Shown: piece by piece, positions 8,086 to 16,026 of the stretch
Position numbering within the stretch: the first letter of the stretch is position 1
How the letters are laid out: every line of letters begins with the position of its first letter
Assembly: GCA_030526405.1 (NCBI GenBank)
Contig: JAUNCZ010000006.1
Span: 1-64,000, forward strand
Source of the DNA: Lachnospiraceae bacterium
GTDB taxonomy: Bacteria; Bacillota; Clostridia; Lachnospirales; Lachnospiraceae
Length of the DNA stretch: 64,000 nucleotides
Reading direction: 5' to 3'
Notes under the pieces: model-generated
The model's input: the letters and a program-made list of their open reading frames with translations, nothing else
What the model was told of the DNA's origin: nothing
Database searches by the model: none
Translations under genes and position numbers: made by a program

Positions 8086-8931
8086 CTATTCCCTCCTGCA
8101 ATGTTCCAGCAGATACTCTGCTATTTTTTCCGTCAGTTCCATTCTCTTATCTTCATAGCCGTGATCCGTCTTCAGCTGAAGATGTCTGTGATTTCCTCTT
8201 CCCAGCTGATCCAGCCGCTCCAGCAGGGGCTGCTGATCCATAAAAAACGGTGTGGTCTGATCCAGCTCCGCCGTGATCATCAGCAGCTTTTTCCGGCTCA
8301 AGGACTCTGCCAGCACAGCAAAAAGACAGGTTTCCTGCAGGGCCTTTACATCCTCCCGCATGTCCTCCGCCGTCACCTCATTCAGCCACTGGGCACCATT
8401 TGCCAGAAATGCCATCATGATGGGCTCTGTCTGGGGATAGCGGACAGTGATCTGATAGGTATTGCACAGATCTGCCGGGGACATGAGCACTCCCGCCTTG
8501 ATCTCCTGTCTTTTTGCCAGCACATTTGCCCCCACAAAACCTCCCAGGCTGTGACCGAATAGAAACAGCTGCTCCGGGTCGATCTGAAGCTCCTCTCCAT
8601 GGCTGATCATATAGTCCAGAACCGTGTCTGCATCCTCCAGGCAATGGCTGAAGCGGTAGGCACCGTCACTGCCCCAGCTGCCGCTGTAATGGAAGGACAT
8701 GGTGTTGAAGCCCACTCTCCGTAATCCCTGGGCAATATCCAGATTCTGCTCATTTCCCGGGAAGCCGTGGAAGATCAGCACAGTGGGCTTTGGTCCCTCT
8801 CCTCCGGCACAATATAATAATGAGAGAAGTCGGCCTCTCTTTCCCGGAATAATAATGCTTTTATGGGTGGGCGCAGGCTGAAACTGCCCCTCCTTCGGAT
8901 CCCTCCAGAGCATATCCATTTTTTCTGTCAT
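8086..8931 (-). CDS. Alpha/beta hydrolase
   Basis: A 281-residue cytoplasmic serine hydrolase. Seen: oxyanion motif IFHGFPGN (about 53-60), nucleophile elbow GHSLGG with Ser128, then the acidic residue in ITAELDQTTPF and the histidine in KTDHGYED. This is the dienelactone-hydrolase/BAAT-like layout; substrate unknown. I start at the ATG 8931 (AGGAG 12 bases upstream) rather than the TTG at 8940, which lies too close to that ribosome site. Forms a two-gene unit with the UPF0158-like gene. Confidence 0.88.
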   Translation of the reverse strand: MTEKMDMLWRDPKEGQFQPAPTHKSIIIPGKRGRLLSLLYCAGGEGPKPTVLIFHGFPGNEQNLDIAQGLRRVGFNTMSFHYSGSWGSDGAYRFSHCLEDADTVLDYMISHGEELQIDPEQLFLFGHSLGGFVGANVLAKRQEIKAGVLMSPADLCNTYQITVRYPQTEPIMMAFLANGAQWLNEVTAEDMREDVKALQETCLFAVLAESLSRKKLLMITAELDQTTPFFMDQQPLLERLDQLGRGNHRHLQLKTDHGYEDKRMELTEKIAEYLLEHCRRE

Positions 8932-8995
8932 TTTTCCCAATTCTCCTTTTTCTTATTTTTTCCCAATTGTTTTCCTCTATTGTACCAGTTTTTTA

Positions 8996-9024
8996 TTGCT
9001 TTATCACGTTACTTCTGTTACTAT
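8996..9024 (+). promoter_or_regulatory. Promoter of the riboswitch-purine permease unit
   Basis: -35 TTGCTT (8996-9001), 17-base spacer, -10 TACTAT (9019-9024). Transcription would start about 15 bases before the riboswitch closing helix. Confidence 0.7.
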
Positions 9025-9046
9025 TACCGAGGAAAGTTTTATAGAT

Positions 9047-9206
9047 ATCCTTCAGTATCCCCCGGGATTTAAAGGAAAACAGGTGAGAATCCTGTACACC
9101 GCCAATGCTGTATTAGAGGAGTCTGCTTCATGATGTCACTGGGATTATTTTCTGGGAAGGCGAAGTCAGATGAGGATGCTTAAGTCAGAACACCAGCTGA
9201 AAGGAT
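9047..9206 (+). promoter_or_regulatory. Cobalamin riboswitch
   Basis: The closing helix pairs ATCCTTCAG (9047-9055) with CTGAAAGGAT (9197-9206). Between them are the conserved cobalamin-aptamer blocks in the right order: AGGTGAGAATCCTGTAC and CGCCAATGCTGT, TCACTGGGATTA (9136 onward), TCTGGGAAGGCG, AGATGAGGATGC, and the B12 box TAAGTCAGAACACCAGC (9181-9197). It is followed by a terminator, so ligand binding should stop transcription before the permease gene. It does not match the purine riboswitch. Confidence 0.92.
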
Positions 9207-9214
9207 GAAACATG

Positions 9215-9270
9215 ATACGCAGAAAAATACATGATGCTAAAGTGTATTTCTTCGGGCGTATTTTCTTTTT
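9215..9270 (+). terminator. Riboswitch expression platform (intrinsic terminator)
   Basis: Outer arms ATACGC (9215-9220) and GCGTAT (9256-9261) with an inner AAATACA/TGTATTT helix, then TTTTCTTTTT. It is directly downstream of the cobalamin aptamer. Confidence 0.85.
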
Positions 9271-9366
9271 CCGGAATTTTTCCCGGGCGTCTCTATCCAG
9301 GACTGAAGCTTTCCGGAAAGGCAGCTTCTGCTGCAAAATAACATATTACTTCATAGGAGGGTACAT

Positions 9367-10740
9367 ATGAACAACCAGGGATTGCTTGAACGAATCTTCA
9401 AGCTGAAAGAAAACAACACCACTGTAGGAAAGGAGCTTCTGGCCGGTCTCACCACCTTTATGGCCATGGCCTATATTCTGGCGGTAAATCCAAACATCCT
9501 CTCTGCAGCAGGAATGGATCCCGGTGCCGTAATGGGTGCCACTGCTCTGGCAGCCTGTATCGGTTCCCTTATCATGGGATTCCTTACCAACTATCCCTTC
9601 GCTCTGGCACCGGGACTTGGACTGAATGCCTACTTCGCATTCACCATCTGCGGTTCCATGGGCTACAGCTACAAATTTGCTCTGTTTGCCGTTTTCATTG
9701 AGGGTGTGATCTTCATCATTCTCACACTCACCGGCTTCAGAACCATTCTGGCCAACAGCATTCCTATCTCTCTGAAACGTGCGATCTCTGCAGGAATCGG
9801 ACTTTTCATTGCGTTCATCGGAATGGAGGGTGCCAATCTCATTGTCAACAGTGACAGCACCCTTGTTACCCTTGTAAACTTCCGCAGCAGCATTCATACC
9901 ACAGGCATCACTGCTCTTCTGGCACTGGTAGGCTTTTTCCTGGTATGCTGGCTTTCACACAAAAAAGTCAGAGGCTCTGTGCTCATCGGCATGCTGGTGA
10001 CCTGGCTCCTTGGAATCCTCTGTCAGCTGACAGGTATCTACACTGTTGTGCCTGAGGCAGGCTTCTATTCTCTGATCCCAGACTTCTCCGGATTCCAGTT
10101 TGCATCCCTTGGAGCAAACTTCGGTGCCTGCTTCGATCTGGCCGGCATCAATATCCGAATCCTGGATGTGATCGTGGCAGTCTTTGCGCTGCTTTATATG
10201 GATCTCTTTGATACCATGGGCTGCCTTGTGGGACTGGCAAACCATACCGGCCATGTGGATGAGGAGGGCAATCTTCCAAATGGAAAGGGTGCCATGCTCT
10301 CCGATGCCATTGCCACCTGTACCGGTGCTGTTCTGGGAACTTCCACCACCACCACCTTTGCAGAGAGTGCAGCGGGAATCGCAGCCGGCGGCCGCACAGG
10401 ACTGACCGCTGTCACCACGGGTCTGCTGTTCCTTGTAAGCCTTGTGCTGGCTCCTGTATTTACTGCAGTTCCAGCCTTTGCCACTGCACCGGCACTGATC
10501 TATGTAGGTTTCCTGATGCTCAGAGATGTGCTGGAGATCAGTCTGAAGGATATCACTGAGGGTGTTCCTGCCTTCATGACCATCCTGGTCATGATCCTGT
10601 CCTACAGCATTTCCGACGGAATTGCAGCAGGTATCATCTCCTATACAGTTCTGAATCTTACAACAGGCAAAAAGAAAGCCGTCAGCCCGATGCTGCTGGT
10701 ACTCACCGCTCTGTTTATTCTGAAATATGTGATCATGTAA
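9367..10740 (+). CDS. NCS2-family (AzgA-type) purine permease under cobalamin control
   Basis: A 457-residue, roughly 12-14 segment membrane protein of the AzgA/PbuG branch of nucleobase:cation symporters (adenine, hypoxanthine, guanine). Seen: TTFMAMAYILAVNP near the start, YPFALAPGLGLNAYFAF (about 80-96), and GTSTTTTFAESAAGIAAGGRTG in the substrate-binding region. AGGAGG stands 6 bases before the ATG at 9367. Unusually, it lies alone behind a cobalamin riboswitch with a terminator, not a purine riboswitch. Because adenine and other bases serve as the lower ligand of corrinoids, a role in base salvage for cobamide building is an inference worth testing. Confidence 0.93.
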   Translation: MNNQGLLERIFKLKENNTTVGKELLAGLTTFMAMAYILAVNPNILSAAGMDPGAVMGATALAACIGSLIMGFLTNYPFALAPGLGLNAYFAFTICGSMGYSYKFALFAVFIEGVIFIILTLTGFRTILANSIPISLKRAISAGIGLFIAFIGMEGANLIVNSDSTLVTLVNFRSSIHTTGITALLALVGFFLVCWLSHKKVRGSVLIGMLVTWLLGILCQLTGIYTVVPEAGFYSLIPDFSGFQFASLGANFGACFDLAGINIRILDVIVAVFALLYMDLFDTMGCLVGLANHTGHVDEEGNLPNGKGAMLSDAIATCTGAVLGTSTTTTFAESAAGIAAGGRTGLTAVTTGLLFLVSLVLAPVFTAVPAFATAPALIYVGFLMLRDVLEISLKDITEGVPAFMTILVMILSYSISDGIAAGIISYTVLNLTTGKKKAVSPMLLVLTALFILKYVIM

Positions 10741-10786
10741 GAAAAGAGGGGCTGTAGCAACGATTGTTGCTACAGCCCCTCTTTTC
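10741..10786. terminator. Bidirectional terminator between purine permease and MATE genes
   Basis: A perfect 21-base-pair stem with a 4-base loop; outer GAAAAGAGGGG/CCCCTCTTTTC and inner CTGTAGCAAC/GTTGCTACAG. A/T tracts on both sides let it serve the convergent genes at 9367 and 10788. Confidence 0.92.
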
Positions 10787-10787
10787 T

Positions 10788-12131
10788 TTATCTCTTCAGT
10801 CTTCTCAGAAAATACACACTTACTCCCAGAGTCATAATCTCAGCCACCGTCTGGGCCACCCAGATTCCATCCAGTCCCCAGAGGAAAACCAGCAGGTAGA
10901 TGGCTCCGATCTGCAGGGCAAAGGTTCTGGAAAATGACAGCACCGCCGAAACCAGCCCGTTATTCAGGGCCGTGAAATAGGCAGAACTGAAGATATTGAT
11001 GCCGGCAAAAATATAGGCCAGAGAACTGAGACGCACGGCATTGACAGTAAGCGCATACAGTTCTCCGTCATAGGATGCAAACAGCTCCGCTGCAGGCACC
11101 GCCATAAGAAAGCTGCCGGCAGACATGATCAGACCTGTGATCAGGATGATCCGAAGGCTCTTGCTGTACAGCTCCTTTACCGTATCTCTGTGACGGGCTC
11201 CATAATGAAAACTGATGCTGGGAGCAATACCGATTCCATAGCCCAGGAAAAAGCTGATACAGATAAAAATGATATAGGCCACCACTCCGTAGGCATCCAC
11301 GCCAGCATTTCCCGCAAGGCGCACCAGCTGCAGGTTATAGATCACCGTCACAAAGGACATGGACAGATTGCTGACCATCTCTGAAGCTCCGTTGCTGCAG
11401 CTTTTCAGAAATGCCTTCCAGTCCGGCCGGAAGGGCACATACCAGAGACTGCTGCCCTTTCTCTTCTTTGCGAAATAAATCAGAGGAATAAATCCTGTCA
11501 TTCCAATATTCATGGCTGTTGCGATGGCTGCTCCCTTCAGCCCCATGTGAAACAGATACATGAATATCCAGTCAAAAACAGCATTGCATACTCCTCCAAG
11601 GACTGTGACCCAAAAGCCCAGTCTCTCCTTTCCCGCAGTCACCCAGAAGCTTACATAACAGCCAAGAGTCACAAAAAACGGCAGGGAAAAGCACTGGATT
11701 CTGCCGTAAACGAGACAGTCCGAAACAGTGGTGGCATCTGCCCCCAGAATATAAGCCATGGGCTCCATAAAGATCCATCCAAGAACTGCCAGGATCACGC
11801 CCATAAGAAGAGCCGTCATGGACAGCATGGTAAAATACTCTCTCGCCTTCTTCTCCTGCCCCTCTCCCATGGTCTTTGCCACCAGGGCGCTTCCTCCTGC
11901 ACCCAGCATAAAGCCAAAGGAACTCAGTACCATAATCCATGGATAGATCAGATTCAACGCTGCAAAGGCATCCTTTCCTGCAAAATTGGAGATAAACACT
12001 CCATCCACAATATTGTATACTGCCGTAAAAATAGTAGAAACAATGGGTGGCAGTACGATGGTAAAAATTTTCTTATAACTGTAATGGGTTTCCCCCATCT
12101 GGTATCGTTCTGTATTCATAGTACTGACCAT
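10788..12131 (-). CDS. MATE family efflux transporter (first of three)
   Basis: A 447-residue exporter with 12 expected membrane helices. The N-terminal bundle begins IVLPPIVSTIFTAVYNIVDGVFISNFAG and contains GAGGSALVAKTMGEG; the second half begins near residue 235. MATE proteins use sodium or proton gradients to extrude cationic drugs or metabolites; substrate unknown. The ATG at 12131 has only a weak ribosome site (GTGGAA), and an internal ATG at 12119 is possible. Divergent from the next MATE gene with 143 bases between starts. Confidence 0.93.
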   Translation of the reverse strand: MVSTMNTERYQMGETHYSYKKIFTIVLPPIVSTIFTAVYNIVDGVFISNFAGKDAFAALNLIYPWIMVLSSFGFMLGAGGSALVAKTMGEGQEKKAREYFTMLSMTALLMGVILAVLGWIFMEPMAYILGADATTVSDCLVYGRIQCFSLPFFVTLGCYVSFWVTAGKERLGFWVTVLGGVCNAVFDWIFMYLFHMGLKGAAIATAMNIGMTGFIPLIYFAKKRKGSSLWYVPFRPDWKAFLKSCSNGASEMVSNLSMSFVTVIYNLQLVRLAGNAGVDAYGVVAYIIFICISFFLGYGIGIAPSISFHYGARHRDTVKELYSKSLRIILITGLIMSAGSFLMAVPAAELFASYDGELYALTVNAVRLSSLAYIFAGINIFSSAYFTALNNGLVSAVLSFSRTFALQIGAIYLLVFLWGLDGIWVAQTVAEIMTLGVSVYFLRRLKR

Positions 12132-12274
12132 TGTTCCACGAAACCTTCTGTTCTGTCAACCCCGTCCCTGTTTTTCCGTCCCCTTTCCCTCTGGAATTCC
12201 CCGGAAAAATCCAGTATAGTAATATAGATATAGTAAAAAAACTGAACACAATTCTACACAAAAGGAGGCAAAAC

Positions 12275-13696
12275 ATGGCTGAAAATGAAAATATAGCCAA
12301 GACTTCAAACACAACCGGGAACGAAAACATCCTGGGTACAGAGAAGATCGGAAAACTTCTGCTTACCTATTCTGTTCCAGGTGTAATCTCCATGCTGGTA
12401 AACTCCATCTACAACATGGTGGACCAGATTTTCATCGGCCGGGGTGTAGGCTATCTGGGTAACGGAGCAACCACCGTATCCTTCCCCTTTGTTCAGCTGC
12501 TTCTGGCCCTTGCCATTATGACATCCGCCGGAACTGCTGCCAATGCGGGGCTGAATCTGGGCAGAAAGGAACAGCGGAAGGCAGACAGCTTTGTGGGAAG
12601 CGGTTTCGGTCTGGCTCTCTTCTGGGGTATCATGCTGCTTGTAATGGGCGAGCTGTTTATGGTTCCTCTGCTGAACTTCTTCGGTGCCACACCGGATAAT
12701 CTTCCCTATGCCATCAGCTACAGCAGAATCGTGCTGATAGGCTTCCCCTTTGTAACCACCAGCATCATGATGAACGATATCATCCGTGCAGACGGCATGC
12801 CCCGATTTGCCATGATCTCCATGCTGGCCGGTGCAGTGGTAAATATTATTCTGGATCCGATTTTTATCTTTGTGTTTCACTGGGGTGTGGCAGGTGCCGC
12901 TCTGGCCACTATTCTGGGGCAGATTCTCTCCTGTTTCTTAAGTCTCTGGAAATTCCGCTCCCTGCGAACCCTGCACTTTAAACCAGCAGATATGGTACCT
13001 GAGTTTTCAAGACTGAAGCTGATCATGCTCATCGGTATGTCAGCATTTCTCACCCAGATGGCAAATCTGGTATCCCAGATCATTCTGAACAACCAGGCTG
13101 CCAAGTATGGTCTGCTGTCAGAATACGGTGCCGATATTCCTGTCACCTGTTTTGGCATCACCATGAAGATCGTCAGCCTGATGATGTCCATGATCATCGG
13201 TATCTCCAACGCCACACAGCCAATCTTCGCCTACAACTTCGGTGCAAAGAAATATGACCGTGTAGGGGAGCTGATCAAAAAGGCTGCTCTCACCACCATT
13301 GCGGTGGGTTTTGTGGGCTGGATCTTCTTCCAGACCATGCCAGGACAGATCATCGGTATCTTTGGTCAGGAAAGTGATCTGTATAATAAATTCGGTATCA
13401 TGTGTCTGAAAAACATGACCCTCACAATCTTTGTAATGGGAATCCCCATGCTGGCCGGAGTTTACTTCCAGTCCGTGGGAAAACCAATGCGTGCGGTTGT
13501 TCTGGCTCTTTCCCGCCAGATCATCTTCCTGATTCCTATTATTGTGATTCTTCCCATGTTTATCGGACTTCCGGGAGTTATGTATGCATACCCCATCGCC
13601 GATGTGTTCTCCATCGTGCTGTCCGTGGTCCTCTTCTCCATGGAGCTGAAGCTGCTGAAGAAGATGTCCCACGAGCAGGCTGTGGATGCTGGCTGA
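12275..13696 (+). CDS. MATE family efflux transporter (second of three)
   Basis: A 473-residue exporter. The start at 12275 is set by AGGAGG 6 bases upstream; the frame is open further upstream, but no good start is there. A polar head of about 25 residues (MAENENIAKTSNTTGNEN) precedes LLLTYSVPGVISMLVNSIYNMVDQIFIGRGVG, typical of the Clostridial MepA-like branch. Motifs TSAGTAANAGLNLGRKEQ and GISNATQPIFAYNFGAKK mark the two symmetry-related repeats. It is distinct in sequence from its neighbours, so not a recent tandem copy. Bounded by a shared promoter region on the left and a terminator on the right. Confidence 0.93.
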   Translation: MAENENIAKTSNTTGNENILGTEKIGKLLLTYSVPGVISMLVNSIYNMVDQIFIGRGVGYLGNGATTVSFPFVQLLLALAIMTSAGTAANAGLNLGRKEQRKADSFVGSGFGLALFWGIMLLVMGELFMVPLLNFFGATPDNLPYAISYSRIVLIGFPFVTTSIMMNDIIRADGMPRFAMISMLAGAVVNIILDPIFIFVFHWGVAGAALATILGQILSCFLSLWKFRSLRTLHFKPADMVPEFSRLKLIMLIGMSAFLTQMANLVSQIILNNQAAKYGLLSEYGADIPVTCFGITMKIVSLMMSMIIGISNATQPIFAYNFGAKKYDRVGELIKKAALTTIAVGFVGWIFFQTMPGQIIGIFGQESDLYNKFGIMCLKNMTLTIFVMGIPMLAGVYFQSVGKPMRAVVLALSRQIIFLIPIIVILPMFIGLPGVMYAYPIADVFSIVLSVVLFSMELKLLKKMSHEQAVDAG

Positions 13697-13704
13697 TGGA
13701 CCAC

Positions 13705-13740
13705 AAGAGGCTGTGGCAACAACCGTTGCCACAGCCTCTT
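13705..13740. terminator. Bidirectional terminator between MATE genes
   Basis: 16-base-pair stem AAGAGGCTGTGGCAAC / GTTGCCACAGCCTCTT around AACC. It serves the convergent MATE genes at 12275 and 13751 and shares the GCTGT-GCAAC core of the terminators at 12 and 10741. Confidence 0.9.
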
Positions 13741-13750
13741 TCTCATAGTT

Positions 13751-15127
13751 TTACTTCTTCTCCATTCTCTTCAGTTCCGGCAGCACCGTAAGCAGCATGG
13801 TTCCCATGCTGGCACAGCCACCGATCACATTGGATATGGGTTCTGCCATGAACACACCGTCTGTTCCCAGGTGAAACAGGGTGGGCAGCAGCAGTGTCAG
13901 CGGCACCACCAGGATAATCTTCCTGAAGATGCTGAAAAACACCGCATGTTTCTTCTTATTCAGGGCCTTGAACACAGTCTGGGCACTGTACTGGAAGGAC
14001 TGAAAGATAAAGGCAAGAAAATAGAGATGCAAAGGCCCCTTTGCCATCTCCAGCAGTTCTCTGTTGTCTGTGAACACGGAAAGGAGAAACACCGGCTGCT
14101 TTTCAATAAAGATCCAGATCAGCAGAGTGTAGAGGATAGCCATCACAGACATGATCAGCATGGCTTTTCTCACCCGCTCCGGCCTCCTTGCACCGTAATT
14201 GTAGGAAATACAGGGTGTGGATCCCTCTGTTATGGCCATCACCGGGGTATCCAGAATCTGACGCACAGAAGAAATGATGGTCATCACCGATACGTACAGC
14301 ACTCCTCCTGTGCGGATCAGCATATTATTGCAGACAATCGAAACAACGGCATTGGTGCACTGCATCACAAAGGAGGAGGTTCCCAGCCCTGCAATATCCT
14401 TCACATAGGGAAATACCGCCTCCCCCTGTGCTGTCGGCAGATATTTCTGCTTGAGAATGGGGAATTCATTCTTCTCTCCAAAGAGAAAACGAAGCACAAA
14501 CACGCCTGATAACAGCTGGGAGATCACAGTGGCAACAGCTGCTCCATTGACTCCCATTCCCAGCACAAACATGAATACCGGATCCAGAACAATGTTGCAG
14601 ATGGCGCCCATCACTACAGTGATCATTCCCACAATGGAATAGCCCTGGGCATTGATAAAGGGGTTCATACCCGTGACGATCATGGAAAACACCGTTCCCA
14701 GAAGGTAGATCCGGATGTAGGGCACCGAGTACACCAGCTCCCCTGCTGTGGCTCCGAACAGACGAAGAATCCCCGGAGCTGCAATCTCACAGAATACCAT
14801 CAGCAACAGTCCTGTCATCAGCAGCAGACGGAAGGAGGAATTCATAATGGACTGGGCAGCCCTCCTGTCTCCCTTTCCAAGGTGTATGGAGAACAGCGGT
14901 GCGCCTCCCATTCCAAACATATTTGTAAATGCTCCAATCAGAATAATCACCGGAAAGCACAAACCCACTGCTCCCAGAGCCGCCGTGCCCACCTCCGGTA
15001 TCCTTCCGATGTAAATCCTGTCCACAATGTTATAGAGAAGACTGATCACCTGGGCCACCAGCATGGGCAATGCCGTCTGAAGGATGTTCCCCATAATGGT
15101 GCCCTTCTCAAAATTTACTTTTTTCAT
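13751..15127 (-). CDS. MATE family efflux transporter (third of three)
   Basis: A 458-residue exporter beginning MKKVNFEKGTIMGNILQTALPMLVAQVISLLYNIVDRIYIGRIPEVG. Internal motifs: GMGGAPLFSIHLGKGDRRAAQ in the first bundle, TEGSTPCISYNYGARRPER in the second, and DGVFMAEPISNVIGG near the end. The last motif is closely matched by the gene remnant at 39388. AAGGAGAG precedes the ATG at 15127. Transcribed towards, and ended by, the terminator at 13705. Confidence 0.93.
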   Translation of the reverse strand: MKKVNFEKGTIMGNILQTALPMLVAQVISLLYNIVDRIYIGRIPEVGTAALGAVGLCFPVIILIGAFTNMFGMGGAPLFSIHLGKGDRRAAQSIMNSSFRLLLMTGLLLMVFCEIAAPGILRLFGATAGELVYSVPYIRIYLLGTVFSMIVTGMNPFINAQGYSIVGMITVVMGAICNIVLDPVFMFVLGMGVNGAAVATVISQLLSGVFVLRFLFGEKNEFPILKQKYLPTAQGEAVFPYVKDIAGLGTSSFVMQCTNAVVSIVCNNMLIRTGGVLYVSVMTIISSVRQILDTPVMAITEGSTPCISYNYGARRPERVRKAMLIMSVMAILYTLLIWIFIEKQPVFLLSVFTDNRELLEMAKGPLHLYFLAFIFQSFQYSAQTVFKALNKKKHAVFFSIFRKIILVVPLTLLLPTLFHLGTDGVFMAEPISNVIGGCASMGTMLLTVLPELKRMEKK

Positions 15128-15267
15128 CTTATTTTGCTCTCTCCTTAAAGAAAAACTTTTATATATTTTTTAGTTTTATCCCTCGCTCTCTATCTTATAA
15201 TAGAAATCAGAAAAAAGAAAGAATCGTGAGGACAGAGCAATCTCTCCGTCTTCACCTGGAGGAAATT

Positions 15268-16026
15268 ATGGAAACTGTTGACACTATTAATACAATTGAA
15301 CCAACTGACACGATTAATGCTGCACTGACCGCGGCGGACTGCTCTGCCCGGCACAGTGCCACCGCTGATTCCCTGACGGATACCCCTCTGTTTCTCCCCA
15401 TGCTGGAACAGCAGCTGGATTTTGACAGACACTACCGCCAGCTGATGTATATCCACGAGGCTGCCATCTCCCAGATTACAGCCCGCCTGAATACTCTGAA
15501 GGGAGAATTCCAGTTCAGCAATGACCGAAATCCCATCGATTCCATCTCCAGCCGCATCAAATCCAAGGAAAGCATCCTCTATAAGATGCAGCAAAAAGGG
15601 CTGCCCCTGACCATTTCCGCTCTGGTGGAAAACATCCACGACATAGCAGGCGTCCGTGTGGTATGTCCTTTTATTGAGGATGTTTACGCCGTTGCCCGGA
15701 TGCTGGTGCGGCAACACGGCATCGATGTGATCCAGGTAAAGGACTATATCCGAAATCCCAAGGAAAACGGCTATCGAAGTCTTCATATGATTGTAAAGAC
15801 CAATGTGGATTTTGCAGAAACCAGCAAATCCATCACTGTGGAGATCCAGATCCGCACCATTGCCATGAATTTCTGGGCCAGCACAGAGCATCAGCTCCGC
15901 TACAAGAAAAACAGAAGCTTTACCGAGGAAGTCCAGCAGAAGCTGAAGGAATGCGCCGATCTCATGGCCAGGGCAGACAGACAGATGCAGGAAATTGCCG
16001 GTGATTTCGAGGAGGACCAGTGGTAA
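15268..16026 (+). CDS. Small alarmone synthetase, (p)ppGpp synthetase of RelA/SpoT type
   Basis: A 252-residue synthetase-only protein (YjbM/YwaC type) that would make (p)ppGpp from ATP and GDP or GTP. Seen: RIKSKESILYKM, DIAGVRVVCPFIEDVY, NPKENGYRSLHMIV and VEIQIRT, the blocks that bind ATP, magnesium and the acceptor nucleotide. No hydrolase (HD), TGS or ACT domain is present. Start chosen at the ATG 15268, with GGAGG 5 bases upstream; an upstream GTG at 15226 has no ribosome site. The stop codon overlaps the start of the CitA-type kinase, so alarmone synthesis is linked to expression of a carboxylate sensor. Confidence 0.9.
   Translation: METVDTINTIEPTDTINAALTAADCSARHSATADSLTDTPLFLPMLEQQLDFDRHYRQLMYIHEAAISQITARLNTLKGEFQFSNDRNPIDSISSRIKSKESILYKMQQKGLPLTISALVENIHDIAGVRVVCPFIEDVYAVARMLVRQHGIDVIQVKDYIRNPKENGYRSLHMIVKTNVDFAETSKSITVEIQIRTIAMNFWASTEHQLRYKKNRSFTEEVQQKLKECADLMARADRQMQEIAGDFEEDQW

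Noticed and set aside
9047..9206. Purine (guanine/adenine) riboswitch before the purine permease
   Set aside because: The expected 70-base three-way junction with its loop motifs is not there; the sequence follows the cobalamin aptamer order instead.
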